Source of the DNA: Bryobacterales bacterium KBS 96
GTDB taxonomy: Bacteria; Acidobacteriota; Terriglobia; Bryobacterales; Bryobacteraceae
NCBI GenBank assembly: GCA_000381625.1
Contig: KB906767.1
Span: 6,285,672-6,349,671, forward strand
DNA: 64,000 nucleotides
Reading direction: 5' to 3'
Part shown: piece by piece, positions 56,978-64,000 of the stretch
Numbering within the stretch: the stretch's first letter is position 1
Layout of the letters: the number at the start of each line of letters is the position of its first letter
Translations under genes and position numbers: made by a program
The notes under the pieces: generated by a model
The model's input: the letters and a program-made list of their open reading frames with translations, nothing else
Database searches by the model: none
Told to the model about the DNA's origin: nothing

Positions 56978-57581
56978 AATCGGGGCTTGCCGGCGCTTTA
57001 AAACTCACATCTACGTGCAGAGCCAGCAGAAAATTGGCTATCGCATTTTGCGCATTGCGCTGCGCCGCATCGAGAATACCCATCTCTAGCGCTGCCGTCC
57101 TGACTTCGTCCAGGGCTTGCAGGCGGGCCTTGTGCTCCAGGTCCGGATCATAGGCCACCCAGGGTGTCCACCACGTGATGCGGCGATCCCACACTTTTGT
57201 CGCCTTTTCATCCAGAAAGACGTTGAGAAGCTTGGCCGCCGGAAGTTGCAACGTAACGGAGCGCTTGCCCCTGACGACCACATCCGCCCGCGTTAATGCG
57301 GCGAGATCCACCCCGGCGAGGGCCTGTCCTTGCACCATCAGCAGAATCGATTCTTCGCCGAGGGGGACTTTGGGCTCGGTCATGCCGACTACGTGCTGTA
57401 TGCGATATTTCACCGTCACGAGTTGGTTCAGTTTTTTGACCTGTGTGATTACAGCCGGCGCGTTCAGGGACCTCATCGTGTATGCGCCATTCAGGCCGTC
57501 GAACTTCAGATAAGCCCAGCAGATCGTCAGGAGTGCTATCAGGGCGGAGGATGTGATCAGCGCAAGTATTTTCCACTTCAC
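56976..57581 (-). CDS. DUF4230 protein
   Basis: An N-terminal membrane anchor (MKWKILALITSSALIALLTICWA) is followed by a 170-residue extracytoplasmic domain. It contains VKKLNQLVTVKYRIQHVVGM, then ADVVVRGKRSVTLQLPAAKLL and a final helical segment with AQRNAQNAIANFLLALHVDV. The L-x-T-v-k-Y and v-x-l-P-x-a-x-l patterns are those of DUF4230 proteins, whose function is unknown. It converges with the E2 gene. Confidence 0.72.
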   Translation of the reverse strand: MKWKILALITSSALIALLTICWAYLKFDGLNGAYTMRSLNAPAVITQVKKLNQLVTVKYRIQHVVGMTEPKVPLGEESILLMVQGQALAGVDLAALTRADVVVRGKRSVTLQLPAAKLLNVFLDEKATKVWDRRITWWTPWVAYDPDLEHKARLQALDEVRTAALEMGILDAAQRNAQNAIANFLLALHVDVSFKAPASPD

Positions 57582-58110
57582 AAGGGAACCTGCCTACAGT
57601 CTGAATGGTGGCGTGTGCCAGTGACAAGTGTTCGATTCGCGGAAAATTGCGCCGCCTTTTCCACGTTCCGATTCGCGGCGCCGTCAACCATGAAGTCGAC
57701 CGGCCGTGGTGTTTGCCGAAAGCCCCAAATAAGTAGGTAAAGAGCGTAACCGATCCATCCGAGTGAGCGCCTTAGTTGCTAATTGTCCGGCAGGATCATC
57801 GATGAGCAGTGCAGCGAGATCCCGATTTACTCGGTGAAGCAACTGCCGCCGCTTATAAGCGGCCTAGATAGAGTGTTCCTATAAGGGGATTGGGCTGCGC
57901 TGGGCGGCATATCCGGCCCGACACTAGGAGTCAGTGGGAGATGGCAGTGAACCTGCGTCCAGCGCTCGAATTGGAACGGTTCAAGGCAACCACCCTCCTG
58001 GATGTGTAGGATGTTTAATTTTGACTTGACGTAGCCATGCCGACGGCATTACTATTGCGTTTCGGCTTTTGTACTGGTAACTGATTCCACATTCAGAAAG
58101 AGGTCCGTGC
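57582..58110. other. Long intergenic region upstream of the carD-like gene
   Basis: About 530 bases with no gene. It contains a small hairpin near 57850-57870 (GCCGCTTATAAGCGGC) and the promoter listed at 58026-58055. An RNA gene cannot be excluded, but no consensus was recognised. Confidence 0.5.
58026..58055 (+). promoter_or_regulatory. Sigma-70-like promoter of the CarD gene
   Basis: TTGACG at 58026-58031 and TACTAT at 58050-58055 are separated by 18 bases. This leaves a leader of about 50 bases before the ATG at 58111. Confidence 0.6.
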
Positions 58111-58620
58111 ATGACCTTCCAGGTTGGGGAGAAGGTGGTTTATCCAAACCACGGTGTTGGAACTATCGAGAACATAGCGTCTCGCTCTTTCGGCACTCAG
58201 CAAGAACGCTTTTACCTGCTTCGGCTTATTCCGAACTGCATGACCATCATGGTCCCGTTCTCCCATGTTGGAGATGTCGGATTGCGGAAGGTGACAAAGT
58301 GCAGCGAAATCTCGCGTGTACTGAGTTATCTCGCCGCAGGGCGGCCCAGTTGCGTGCAGGATTGGAAGGATCGCTTCAAAGAGAACTCGGACAAGATGAA
58401 GAACGGCAGCCTTCTCGAAATTTCCGAGGTATTCAAGACCCTGCTGATGATCCAAACGGCCAAACCACTATCATTTCGCGAGAAAAAGATGCTGGACCGG
58501 GCGCGCTGCATGGTGATTATGGAAACATCCATTGCGAAGAGTGTTCCGGAAGCCGACGCCATTACGCTGATCACAAAAGCGCTGGCAAAGTCCGGACTTC
58601 CCATGCCCGAGGCGCTGTAG
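58111..58620 (+). CDS. CarD family transcription regulator
   Basis: The N-terminal RNA-polymerase-interacting domain begins MTFQVGEKVVYPNHGVGTIE, then YLLRLIPNCMTIMVPFSHVGDVGLRKV (in part), the Tudor-like fold of CarD/TRCF. The C-terminal half (residues 80-165) is helical (FKTLLMIQTAKPLSFREKKM, LDRARCMVIMETSIAKSVPE) as in CarD, which binds promoter DNA near the -10 element and stabilises the open complex. The length of 169 residues is typical. Confidence 0.92.
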   Translation: MTFQVGEKVVYPNHGVGTIENIASRSFGTQQERFYLLRLIPNCMTIMVPFSHVGDVGLRKVTKCSEISRVLSYLAAGRPSCVQDWKDRFKENSDKMKNGSLLEISEVFKTLLMIQTAKPLSFREKKMLDRARCMVIMETSIAKSVPEADAITLITKALAKSGLPMPEAL

Positions 58621-58712
58621 GACGGCCGTTTTGCGAATTCCGCGAAACGGCTGTTTATTAGCGAAATAACGAACCAGTCGCCTGGCTTGCTACACTGGAT
58701 GAGTTTGGATGT

Positions 58713-58789
58713 CGGGGCGTGGCTCAGCCTGGTAGAGCGCCTGGTTCGGGACCAGGAGGCCGGAGGTTCGAATCCTCTCGCCCCGACCA
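58713..58789 (+). tRNA. tRNA-Pro(CGG)
   Basis: CGGGGCGTGGCTCAGCCTGG... folds into a cloverleaf with acceptor stem CGGGGCG/CGCCCCG and anticodon loop TTCGGGA (anticodon CGG). The T-arm is GGAGGTTCGAATCCTCT, and CCA is encoded at the 3' end. Confidence 0.96.
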
Positions 58790-59013
58790 AATCCCCTCTT
58801 CAAATTGGTAACCTCTGTGCTTGCGCGGTGCGGGGCTTTCCGTACCTCACCTGCACGCGCACTTTGTCCCAGCGCAACCAGAAAGCCTTTCAGCCCGAGC
58901 GGGCGATGGATTGGCGATCGAAGCAGGGAACGATGCTCCCGGCTTAATGCGTCGCCGCTCAGGCCTAGCTTTGCGATTCCCCCAAAGTGAACAGTTACTT
59001 GTACACTTGAGAT

Positions 59014-59310
59014 ATGAGGACATTGAACGTCAGCGATTTTCGGGAACAATGCCTACAATTGCTGGACGGTTTACCGGCAGATGGCATTCTCATTACCAAG
59101 CGCGGGCGACCCGTCGCCAAAATCACGCCCGTTCCTTCCTCTTGCTCGAACCTCATTGGAAGCGTGAAAGACCTTACTTCGAATCCGGAAGACGATCTCT
59201 TTTCGACTGGAGTTGCTTGGGATGCTGAATCTGGATACTCATATTCTGGTAAAAGCGTTCGAGGGAAGCCTCACGCCGCACGAACAAAGCGTTCTCACGG
59301 AAGACCCTGA
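59014..59310 (+). CDS. Phd/YefM-type antitoxin
   Basis: RTLNVSDFREQCLQLLDGLP, then ILITKRGRPVAKITP, is the N-terminal domain of Phd/YefM antitoxins. The expected end of such proteins (WDAES) occurs at about residue 72, but the frame runs on another 26 residues into the toxin gene. That tail (GYSYSGKSVRG...) looks unlike antitoxin sequence. The overlap with the toxin gene is therefore 89 bases, longer than the few bases that are usual. Confidence 0.82.
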   Translation: MRTLNVSDFREQCLQLLDGLPADGILITKRGRPVAKITPVPSSCSNLIGSVKDLTSNPEDDLFSTGVAWDAESGYSYSGKSVRGKPHAARTKRSHGRP

Positions 59311-59584
59311 ATGGAGCATTTCGGCGATTGTGCTATGGGAGATCGCGAAACTGCACCAACTCGGTCGTCTTCGGTATGGGCTCGATTATGAACCTCTCGC
59401 CACGGCGTTGGATCAACTATATGTTTGGCCCATAACTCGACAAGTATGCTTGAATTTGCGATCTCTGGATTTTCGTTCCGATCCTGCGGACGAAATCATC
59501 GCGGCCACAAGTTTGACCCATGGCATTCCGCTACTAACCCGAGACTCCCGCATTCGAAAATCAAAGGCTTTAAAATTACGGTAG
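59222..59584 (+). CDS. VapC-type PIN-domain toxin
   Basis: MLNLDTHILVKAFEG carries the first PIN aspartate, ISAIVLWEIAKLHQLGR carries the glutamate, and DPADEIIAATSLTHGIPLLTRD carries the last two acidic residues. The 120-residue protein is a Mg-dependent ribonuclease inhibited by the antitoxin. The ATG at 59222 is chosen because the preceding TTG-derived codons do not match the family. Confidence 0.88.
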   Translation: MLNLDTHILVKAFEGSLTPHEQSVLTEDPEWSISAIVLWEIAKLHQLGRLRYGLDYEPLATALDQLYVWPITRQVCLNLRSLDFRSDPADEIIAATSLTHGIPLLTRDSRIRKSKALKLR

Positions 59585-59729
59585 CTTGCAGCGCAGTCGC
59601 TTATCCCTCTGCTTCCAAATCGCGCTTCGAGCGCTTGTGAGCGGTCGCACGAAACCGCTAGCGCCACGCTGCACCGTTCCGTACTAAATCCGATGTCCTT
59701 TGCATCCAACTCGCGGGAGGACAACCGCT

Positions 59730-60161
59730 GTGACCGCAAAGCTTATCCAGGAACAGCCCCGCACGTACGTGCTCATTCTTGAAACAGGCGACGAGATCGC
59801 AAGCACTCTGAAGCGATTCGCAAAAGATCATGGGCTCGCCGGAAGCAGCTTTAAAGCAATTGGCGCATTGTCGGACGCGAAAGTAGACTGGTTTAATTGG
59901 CAAACGAAGAAGTATGAGACCGCCGCGGATATTCGCGAACAGATTGAAGTACTCTCGCTAATTGGCGATATCGCGCTCCACGACGGAAGCCCGGAAGTAC
60001 ACGCGCATATGGTTGTGGGCAAGAAAGATGGCACTGCTCACGGCGGTCACCTTGTTGAGGCCCATGTCCGGCCGACACTCGAGGTAATTTTGACGGAAGC
60101 TCCCGAAGAATTGCGGAAAGTACACGATCCGGAATCGGGCCTGGCCCTCATACGGCCCTGA
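59730..60161 (+). CDS. PPC (DUF296)-domain DNA-binding protein
   Basis: YVLILETGDEIASTLKRFAK, then GLAGSSFKAIGALSDAKVDWFN, then LHDGSPEVHAHMVVGKKDGTAHGGHLVEAHVRPTLEVIL (in parts) is the PPC/DUF296 domain. Plants use it in AT-hook proteins; bacteria have it as a single domain. GGGAGG lies 9 bases upstream of the GTG at 59730, which fixes the start. The function is unknown. Confidence 0.88.
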   Translation: MTAKLIQEQPRTYVLILETGDEIASTLKRFAKDHGLAGSSFKAIGALSDAKVDWFNWQTKKYETAADIREQIEVLSLIGDIALHDGSPEVHAHMVVGKKDGTAHGGHLVEAHVRPTLEVILTEAPEELRKVHDPESGLALIRP

Positions 60162-60189
60162 GAAAGAAGTGTTTGGCGCGCACTAACAA

Positions 60190-60254
60190 GCGGCGGCTCT
60201 TGACTGTAGGTTGCCTTGACACGGAGCCGCATCGCGTCAGCGAGCGGGTTTTTC
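60190..60254 (+). repeat. Dispersed AACCCGC/GCGGCTCCG repeat, partial copy
   Basis: GGCGGCTC (60192-60199), then GTAGGTTGCC, then GGAGCCGC (60223-60230), then GCGTCAGCGAGCGGGTTTTT (60233-60252) follow the right part of the copy at 56898-56977. The left AACCCGC part is missing. It is located between the convergent PPC and ackA genes. Confidence 0.6.
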
Positions 60255-60280
60255 GAATAATCGCCAATCCACGCTCGCGT

Positions 60281-61525
60281 TCACGTGTCGTTGCTATCAA
60301 CATAATCCGCGACGTCTTTGGCCATCATCAGGCCTTCCTGCGTCGGTATCACCCAGACCTGGACTCGCGATTCCGCCGTCGTAATGGCTCCTTCGCGATC
60401 TACCGTATCGCTATTCCGCTGCCGGTCCAAAACTGCGCCACACCAGCCGAACTGTTCGAAAATCCGTTCGCGAATTACGGGCGTATTCTCGCCGATGCCT
60501 CCGCCGGCCACGATAGCCTCCGCTCCGCCCAGGGCCGCCAAATAGGCGCCAATGTATTTACAAACTCGATAACAGAACATGTTCACCGCCAGATCGACGG
60601 AAGGGTCGGAAAGACGCCGCTGCAGTTCGCGCGTATCCGCCGATATTCCGGAGACAGCGAAAAGTCCGCACTCCTTGTTTAAAAATTTCTCCACGCGATC
60701 CGCATCCATGTTTTCCTTTCGCATCAGATAAGTCACGATGGCAGGGTCAATGTCGCCGGATCGCGTTCCCATCATGAGGCCTTCCAGAGGCGTGAACCCC
60801 ATGGATGTATCGATCGACTTCCCGCGCTGGATGGCAGCGGCGGACGAGCCGCCTTCCAGATGCAATGTGATCAGATTCAGCTCCGCGAGTGGACGACGCG
60901 CAATCTGTGCGTAGCGAATCATCATGTACCGGTGCGATATGCCATGAAACCCGTAGCGCCGGATTCGATGCCGCTTCGAGAGATCGAGCGGAAGCGGGTA
61001 TAACGCCGCTTTCTCGGGAATCGTCTGATGAAAAACCGTATCGAACACCGCGATCATCGGAATCCGCGGACCTCCTCTTGCCTGCGCCGCACGAATCACT
61101 TTCAGGGCTGATGCGTTATGTAATGGCGCCAGGTCTTCCAGATTCTCGATTTCACGTACAACTTGATCGGTGATTCGCGCAGGTCGACTGAAGCGATCCG
61201 CGCCATGCACAACTCGATGGCCCACCCGGTCAATATCCCCAAGACCGCGGACTCCGTTTGCTCCGGCCCCGCCGTGCTCGATCCAGCCGAAAAGCAACTC
61301 GGTCGCGTGTCCATGATCCCGGATTTCAGTCTCTTCCTTGTGACGAGTTTGTTTATTTTCCAAAAGAGCAAATGCAGAATCCGCCTTGCCGATGTTGTCG
61401 TAGGTGCCGGCAACAAGACTGGAGCCAAAGCGGGCGCCTTCATCCGAACCACCGCTGTCCGGCTCCGCCGCAACGATCTCGAATTTCAGGGAATTGCTTC
61501 CCGCGTTCAGCGTCAGCACATTCAT
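60281..61525 (-). CDS. ackA: Acetate kinase
   Basis: The protein begins MNVLTLNAGSNSLKFEIV, the substrate/phosphate loop of AckA (N-x-G-S-S/N-S-x-K-F). Further on are HRVVHGADRF, the DTVFHQTIPEKA segment with the active-site region, YGFHGISHRYM, and the C-terminal GGIGENTPVIRERI. It transfers phosphate between acetyl-phosphate and ADP. The length of 414 residues is normal. No phosphotransacetylase gene is beside it. Confidence 0.93.
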   Translation of the reverse strand: MNVLTLNAGSNSLKFEIVAAEPDSGGSDEGARFGSSLVAGTYDNIGKADSAFALLENKQTRHKEETEIRDHGHATELLFGWIEHGGAGANGVRGLGDIDRVGHRVVHGADRFSRPARITDQVVREIENLEDLAPLHNASALKVIRAAQARGGPRIPMIAVFDTVFHQTIPEKAALYPLPLDLSKRHRIRRYGFHGISHRYMMIRYAQIARRPLAELNLITLHLEGGSSAAAIQRGKSIDTSMGFTPLEGLMMGTRSGDIDPAIVTYLMRKENMDADRVEKFLNKECGLFAVSGISADTRELQRRLSDPSVDLAVNMFCYRVCKYIGAYLAALGGAEAIVAGGGIGENTPVIRERIFEQFGWCGAVLDRQRNSDTVDREGAITTAESRVQVWVIPTQEGLMMAKDVADYVDSNDT

Positions 61526-61564
61526 GGGCGCTTGTTGGAGATTAGACCCGCGGGCCGGTTGTTT

Positions 61565-62248
61565 TCATGTCGCGCCCCCGGAACGAAAAGTTGTGGAAAG
61601 ATGCTTGGTGAACCAATCGCTCGCGAAGCTCGCAACTTGTTCGAGAGTCCCTGGCTCTTCGAACAGATGAGTGGCGCCGGGAACAATCTCGAGCTTCTTT
61701 GGGCATTGAAGCTTGCCCAACGCCTCTTGGTTTAGCTCAATAACCTGGCCATCGTTGCCCCCCACGATGAGCAGCGTTGGCGCTTTCACTCGTGGCAGCG
61801 CCGTTCCGGCCAGATCCGGCCTTCCACCGCGCGAAACGACGGAGCGTGTCGATTCCGGTAATTGAGCGGCCGCAACCAGGGCCGCTGCCGCTCCGGTGCT
61901 TGCGCCAAAGTAGCCCACCGGCAAACGGCCGATCAAGGAATCGCCGGCCAGCCACTCGGTCGCTTCAACAAGCCGGTTCGCGAGCAGATCGATGTCGAAT
62001 CGCAGATGGCGCGTTTGTAGATCGATCTGTTCCTCTTGTGCCGTGAGCAGATCGAGCAGGAGTGTGGCGAGATTGGCTTGATGGAGAACGCCGGCGACAT
62101 ACCGGTTGCGCGAGCTCAGCCGGCTGCTGCCGCTGCCGTGGGCAAAGACGACAATGCCGCGCGCATCGATGGGAATCGTAAGATCGCCGACAACGCCGGA
62201 CGGCGGAATCTCAACGGAGCGTTCGGAAATCTTTGGTTTGGCAGTCAT
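61565..62248 (-). CDS. Alpha/beta hydrolase, dienelactone-hydrolase-like
   Basis: VVFAHGSGSSRLSSRNRYVA is the oxyanion-hole region, and YFGASTGAAAALVAA carries the nucleophile Ser in G-x-S-x-G. A GNDGQVIELN-type acidic residue and ATHLFEEPGT, with the catalytic His, follow. The length of 227 residues matches small dienelactone-hydrolase-like enzymes. There is no leader, so it is cytoplasmic. It is next to ackA on the same strand (39 bases apart), but no shared pathway is evident. Confidence 0.84.
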   Translation of the reverse strand: MTAKPKISERSVEIPPSGVVGDLTIPIDARGIVVFAHGSGSSRLSSRNRYVAGVLHQANLATLLLDLLTAQEEQIDLQTRHLRFDIDLLANRLVEATEWLAGDSLIGRLPVGYFGASTGAAAALVAAAQLPESTRSVVSRGGRPDLAGTALPRVKAPTLLIVGGNDGQVIELNQEALGKLQCPKKLEIVPGATHLFEEPGTLEQVASFASDWFTKHLSTTFRSGGAT

Positions 62249-62332
62249 TTGCCCTCTTGTTCGCCGGCCTCAACATCCCGGGAAACTACGGTGAATTGGC
62301 TTACCCAACTGCTTTCTTCGATGGGCGCCGGT

Positions 62333-62968
62333 TTATTTCCTGTAGGGAGGACGCCAGGGGGCGATATGCGTTTCGGAGCGCGGCTGTATTCCAGTGCGGG
62401 TATGTTCCATGGAGCGGCTTATTTTATCCGCAAGTTCGCCGCCCCACTGGCGCTCGACGAACCACAACGCGAGATCGATTGACGACGTGACACCACCGCA
62501 CGTAAGAATATCGCCATCGTCGACGACGCGGGCTTCGACAACGCGCGCCTTCGTCCGGCGCAGATCTTCCAGCGCGCCGTGATGGGTGACAGCAGCGCGG
62601 CCGTCCAGCAGCCCCGCGGCAGCCAGCGCCATCGCTCCCGTACACACACCGGCCAAAATGACTTGGGATTCGTGCAGCGACGATAGAGTTTTTGTCAAAG
62701 CGCCGTGCGCGATCTCCCGTCGAATGCCGTTGTTGGAATTGGCAACCCAACCGCCACCCGGCACGACGACGAGATCGGGCGCGGTATTGAGCACGCCGTC
62801 CGGATGAACTCGCAAGCCGAACTGCGCCGTTACTTCGGATTGCGGCTCAAGAGTAACAAGTTCAACTTCGATATCTTTCTCGATCTTTGCGGCCCGGCGA
62901 AATACCTCCTGAGGACCCACAAAGTCAATCTCATCGGCTCCATCGAAAACCAAAATGTCGATCCGCAT
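62333..62968 (-). CDS. DJ-1/PfpI family protein
   Basis: MRIDILVFDGADEIDFVGPQ carries the conserved Glu13 region, and LAGVCTGAMALAAAGLLDGR carries the nucleophile Cys109 in the elbow A-x-V-C-T-G. VTHHGAL has the following His. It is similar to the isonitrile-hydratase/AraC-type DJ-1 domains, which handle small thiols or glyoxals. It is a stand-alone domain (211 residues) without the C-terminal HTH of the AraC-type relatives. Confidence 0.86.
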   Translation of the reverse strand: MRIDILVFDGADEIDFVGPQEVFRRAAKIEKDIEVELVTLEPQSEVTAQFGLRVHPDGVLNTAPDLVVVPGGGWVANSNNGIRREIAHGALTKTLSSLHESQVILAGVCTGAMALAAAGLLDGRAAVTHHGALEDLRRTKARVVEARVVDDGDILTCGGVTSSIDLALWFVERQWGGELADKISRSMEHTRTGIQPRSETHIAPWRPPYRK

Positions 62969-63089
62969 ATTCCATTTTCACAGGCGTCCCGGCCCTCGAT
63001 CTCAGGCGTAACAGCGCCTCTGCGATAGAGTGTCAGATTGACCCTTTGAAACGAAGGGTTCAGCGCGAAAGGACGAAACGATTCAGTTT

Positions 63090-64000
63090 ATGGCAAAAAT
63101 CAAAACCGCTATCGTCGGAACCGGTTTCATGGGTAAGGTGCATACGGAAAACGTGCGGCGCTTGGGAAATGTGGAAGTGGCGGCTGTGGTGGGAAGCAGG
63201 CCGGAGCGAGCGAAACAATTCGCCGAAGCCATGGGAATTCCGAAAGCGGCGGCGAGCTTGAAAGAAGTGCTCGACGACAAAGAGATCGCCGCGGTCCACA
63301 TTTGTACGCCGAACGTAGACCACTATCCTATGTCCAAGGCGGCCATCGAGGCGGGAAAGGCCGTTCTTTGCGAAAAGCCGTTGACCTTGAGCGCCGCCGA
63401 AGCCCGCGAACTGGTCGAACTGGCGAAAGCCAAAAACGCTATCAACTGTGTGCAGCATAATTTGCGCTACTACCCGGTCGTGCAGCAGATCCGGCAAATG
63501 ATCGCGCACGGAGACCTCGGCGACATTCTGATCGCGCAAGGCACTTACTCCCAGGACTGGCTGCTCTACGATACCGACTGGAACTGGCGGGTCGACACGG
63601 AAGAGAACGGCAAGCTGCGAGCCATGGGAGACATCGGATCGCACTGGATGGACATGATCCAGCACCTCACCGCATTGCCCATTACCGCCGTATGCGCCGA
63701 CCTTGCGACATTTCACAAGACCCGCAAGCGCCCGAAAGGCTCGGTCGAGACCTTCTCCGGCAAGAAGCTTCAGCCCGGCGACTACGAAGAGTTCCCCATT
63801 ACGACTGACGATTTCGGAGCCGTGCTGATTCACCTGGGTGATCGCGCCAAAGGAGCTTTCACGGTCAGCCAGATGTCGGCCGGCTGCAAGAACCGCTTTT
63901 CATTTGATATTTTCGGGACGAAAGCCGGCGTTTCGTGGAGCCAGGAGCAGCCCGATACACTCTGGATCGGACACCGCAACGATCCAAACCAGATCATTAT
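63090..64000 (+). CDS. Gfo/Idh/MocA family oxidoreductase (truncated by the window end)
   Basis: MAKIKTAIVGTGFMGKVHTE contains the dinucleotide loop, VHICTPNVDHYPMSK the second part, and LCEKPLTLSAAEARELV the catalytic E-K-P. GDIGSHWMDMIQHL holds the substrate-binding G-x-H-x-x-D. Unlike the member at 726 it has no Tat leader and would be cytoplasmic. The reading frame stays open to the end of the window, at residue 303, and the last part is missing. Confidence 0.88.
   Translation, partial: MAKIKTAIVGTGFMGKVHTENVRRLGNVEVAAVVGSRPERAKQFAEAMGIPKAAASLKEVLDDKEIAAVHICTPNVDHYPMSKAAIEAGKAVLCEKPLTLSAAEARELVELAKAKNAINCVQHNLRYYPVVQQIRQMIAHGDLGDILIAQGTYSQDWLLYDTDWNWRVDTEENGKLRAMGDIGSHWMDMIQHLTALPITAVCADLATFHKTRKRPKGSVETFSGKKLQPGDYEEFPITTDDFGAVLIHLGDRAKGAFTVSQMSAGCKNRFSFDIFGTKAGVSWSQEQPDTLWIGHRNDPNQII

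Noticed and set aside
57582-58025. Structured RNA such as 6S or an SRP RNA upstream of the CarD gene
   Set aside because: A small hairpin is present but none of the conserved sequences of known bacterial RNAs could be recognised.
63060-63833. Minus-strand open frame opposite the last oxidoreductase
   Set aside because: The plus strand codes a family member with all motifs in order, so the antisense frame is a by-product of high-GC codon use.
1-64000. CRISPR arrays or rRNA genes
   Set aside because: No regular repeat-spacer series or rRNA-like stretch was seen on either strand; the repeats found are short and dispersed.

Overview
This 64-kb window is a bacterial chromosome segment that is most likely from the Acidobacteriota, probably near Candidatus Solibacter/Bryobacter. 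That placement is an inference from gene content: a very large Oar-type TonB-dependent receptor with a carboxypeptidase-regulatory N-terminus, several sulfatases, Tat-secreted Gfo/Idh/MocA oxidoreductases, a scpA-scpB-pseudouridine synthase block, CarD, DUF4230, and families of short dispersed GC-rich repeats.

Layout. 1-31.4 kb: oxidoreductase, two tandem CPA2 antiporters (one with a Pro/Gln-rich extracytoplasmic arm), RNase T2, TonB, M48 protease, small orphan proteins (two of them paralogous), GH5-like hydrolase, VanZ, PHP phosphoesterase, then a tightly overlapping minus-strand operon of three alkaline-phosphatase-superfamily enzymes followed by an RHH-like small protein and a membrane protein. 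Two plus-strand sulfatases, the 1.1-kaa TonB-dependent receptor and a LacI regulator form a plausible scavenging locus.

31.4-46.5 kb: the accessory region. Three copies of the 3' end of tRNA-Glu(CTC) lie at 33690, 36282 and 46434; only the last belongs to an intact tRNA. They mark successive integrations at one tRNA: (1) the remains of an island with brnTA and the last 26 codons of an integrase; (2) a 2.6-kb island with a lipoprotein and a membrane protein but no integrase; (3) a 10.2-kb element with integrase, XRE repressor, Xis/AlpA-like protein, replication-type protein, P27 small terminase, HK97 capsid and prohead protease, a cold-shock protein and a discoidin-like protein, but no portal, large terminase, connector or tail. 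Element 3 looks like a capsid-encoding phage satellite. Paired short direct repeats, different for each element, flank the att cores at repeated distances and look like integrase arm sites.

46.5-64 kb: housekeeping genes. These include CoA-binding protein, RsuA/RluB pseudouridine synthase, ScpB, ScpA, a POTRA-only protein and a GT39 family membrane protein on the minus strand; then lpdA-lipB-E2 on the plus strand, DUF4230, CarD, tRNA-Pro(CGG), a Phd/VapC pair, a PPC-domain protein, acetate kinase, an alpha/beta hydrolase, a DJ-1/PfpI protein and the start of another Gfo/Idh/MocA oxidoreductase.

Three families of short dispersed repeats were found by eye; one copy lies inside the coding region of scpB and supplies part of its C-terminal tail. 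All functional calls come from reading motifs in the sequence; no database search was run.
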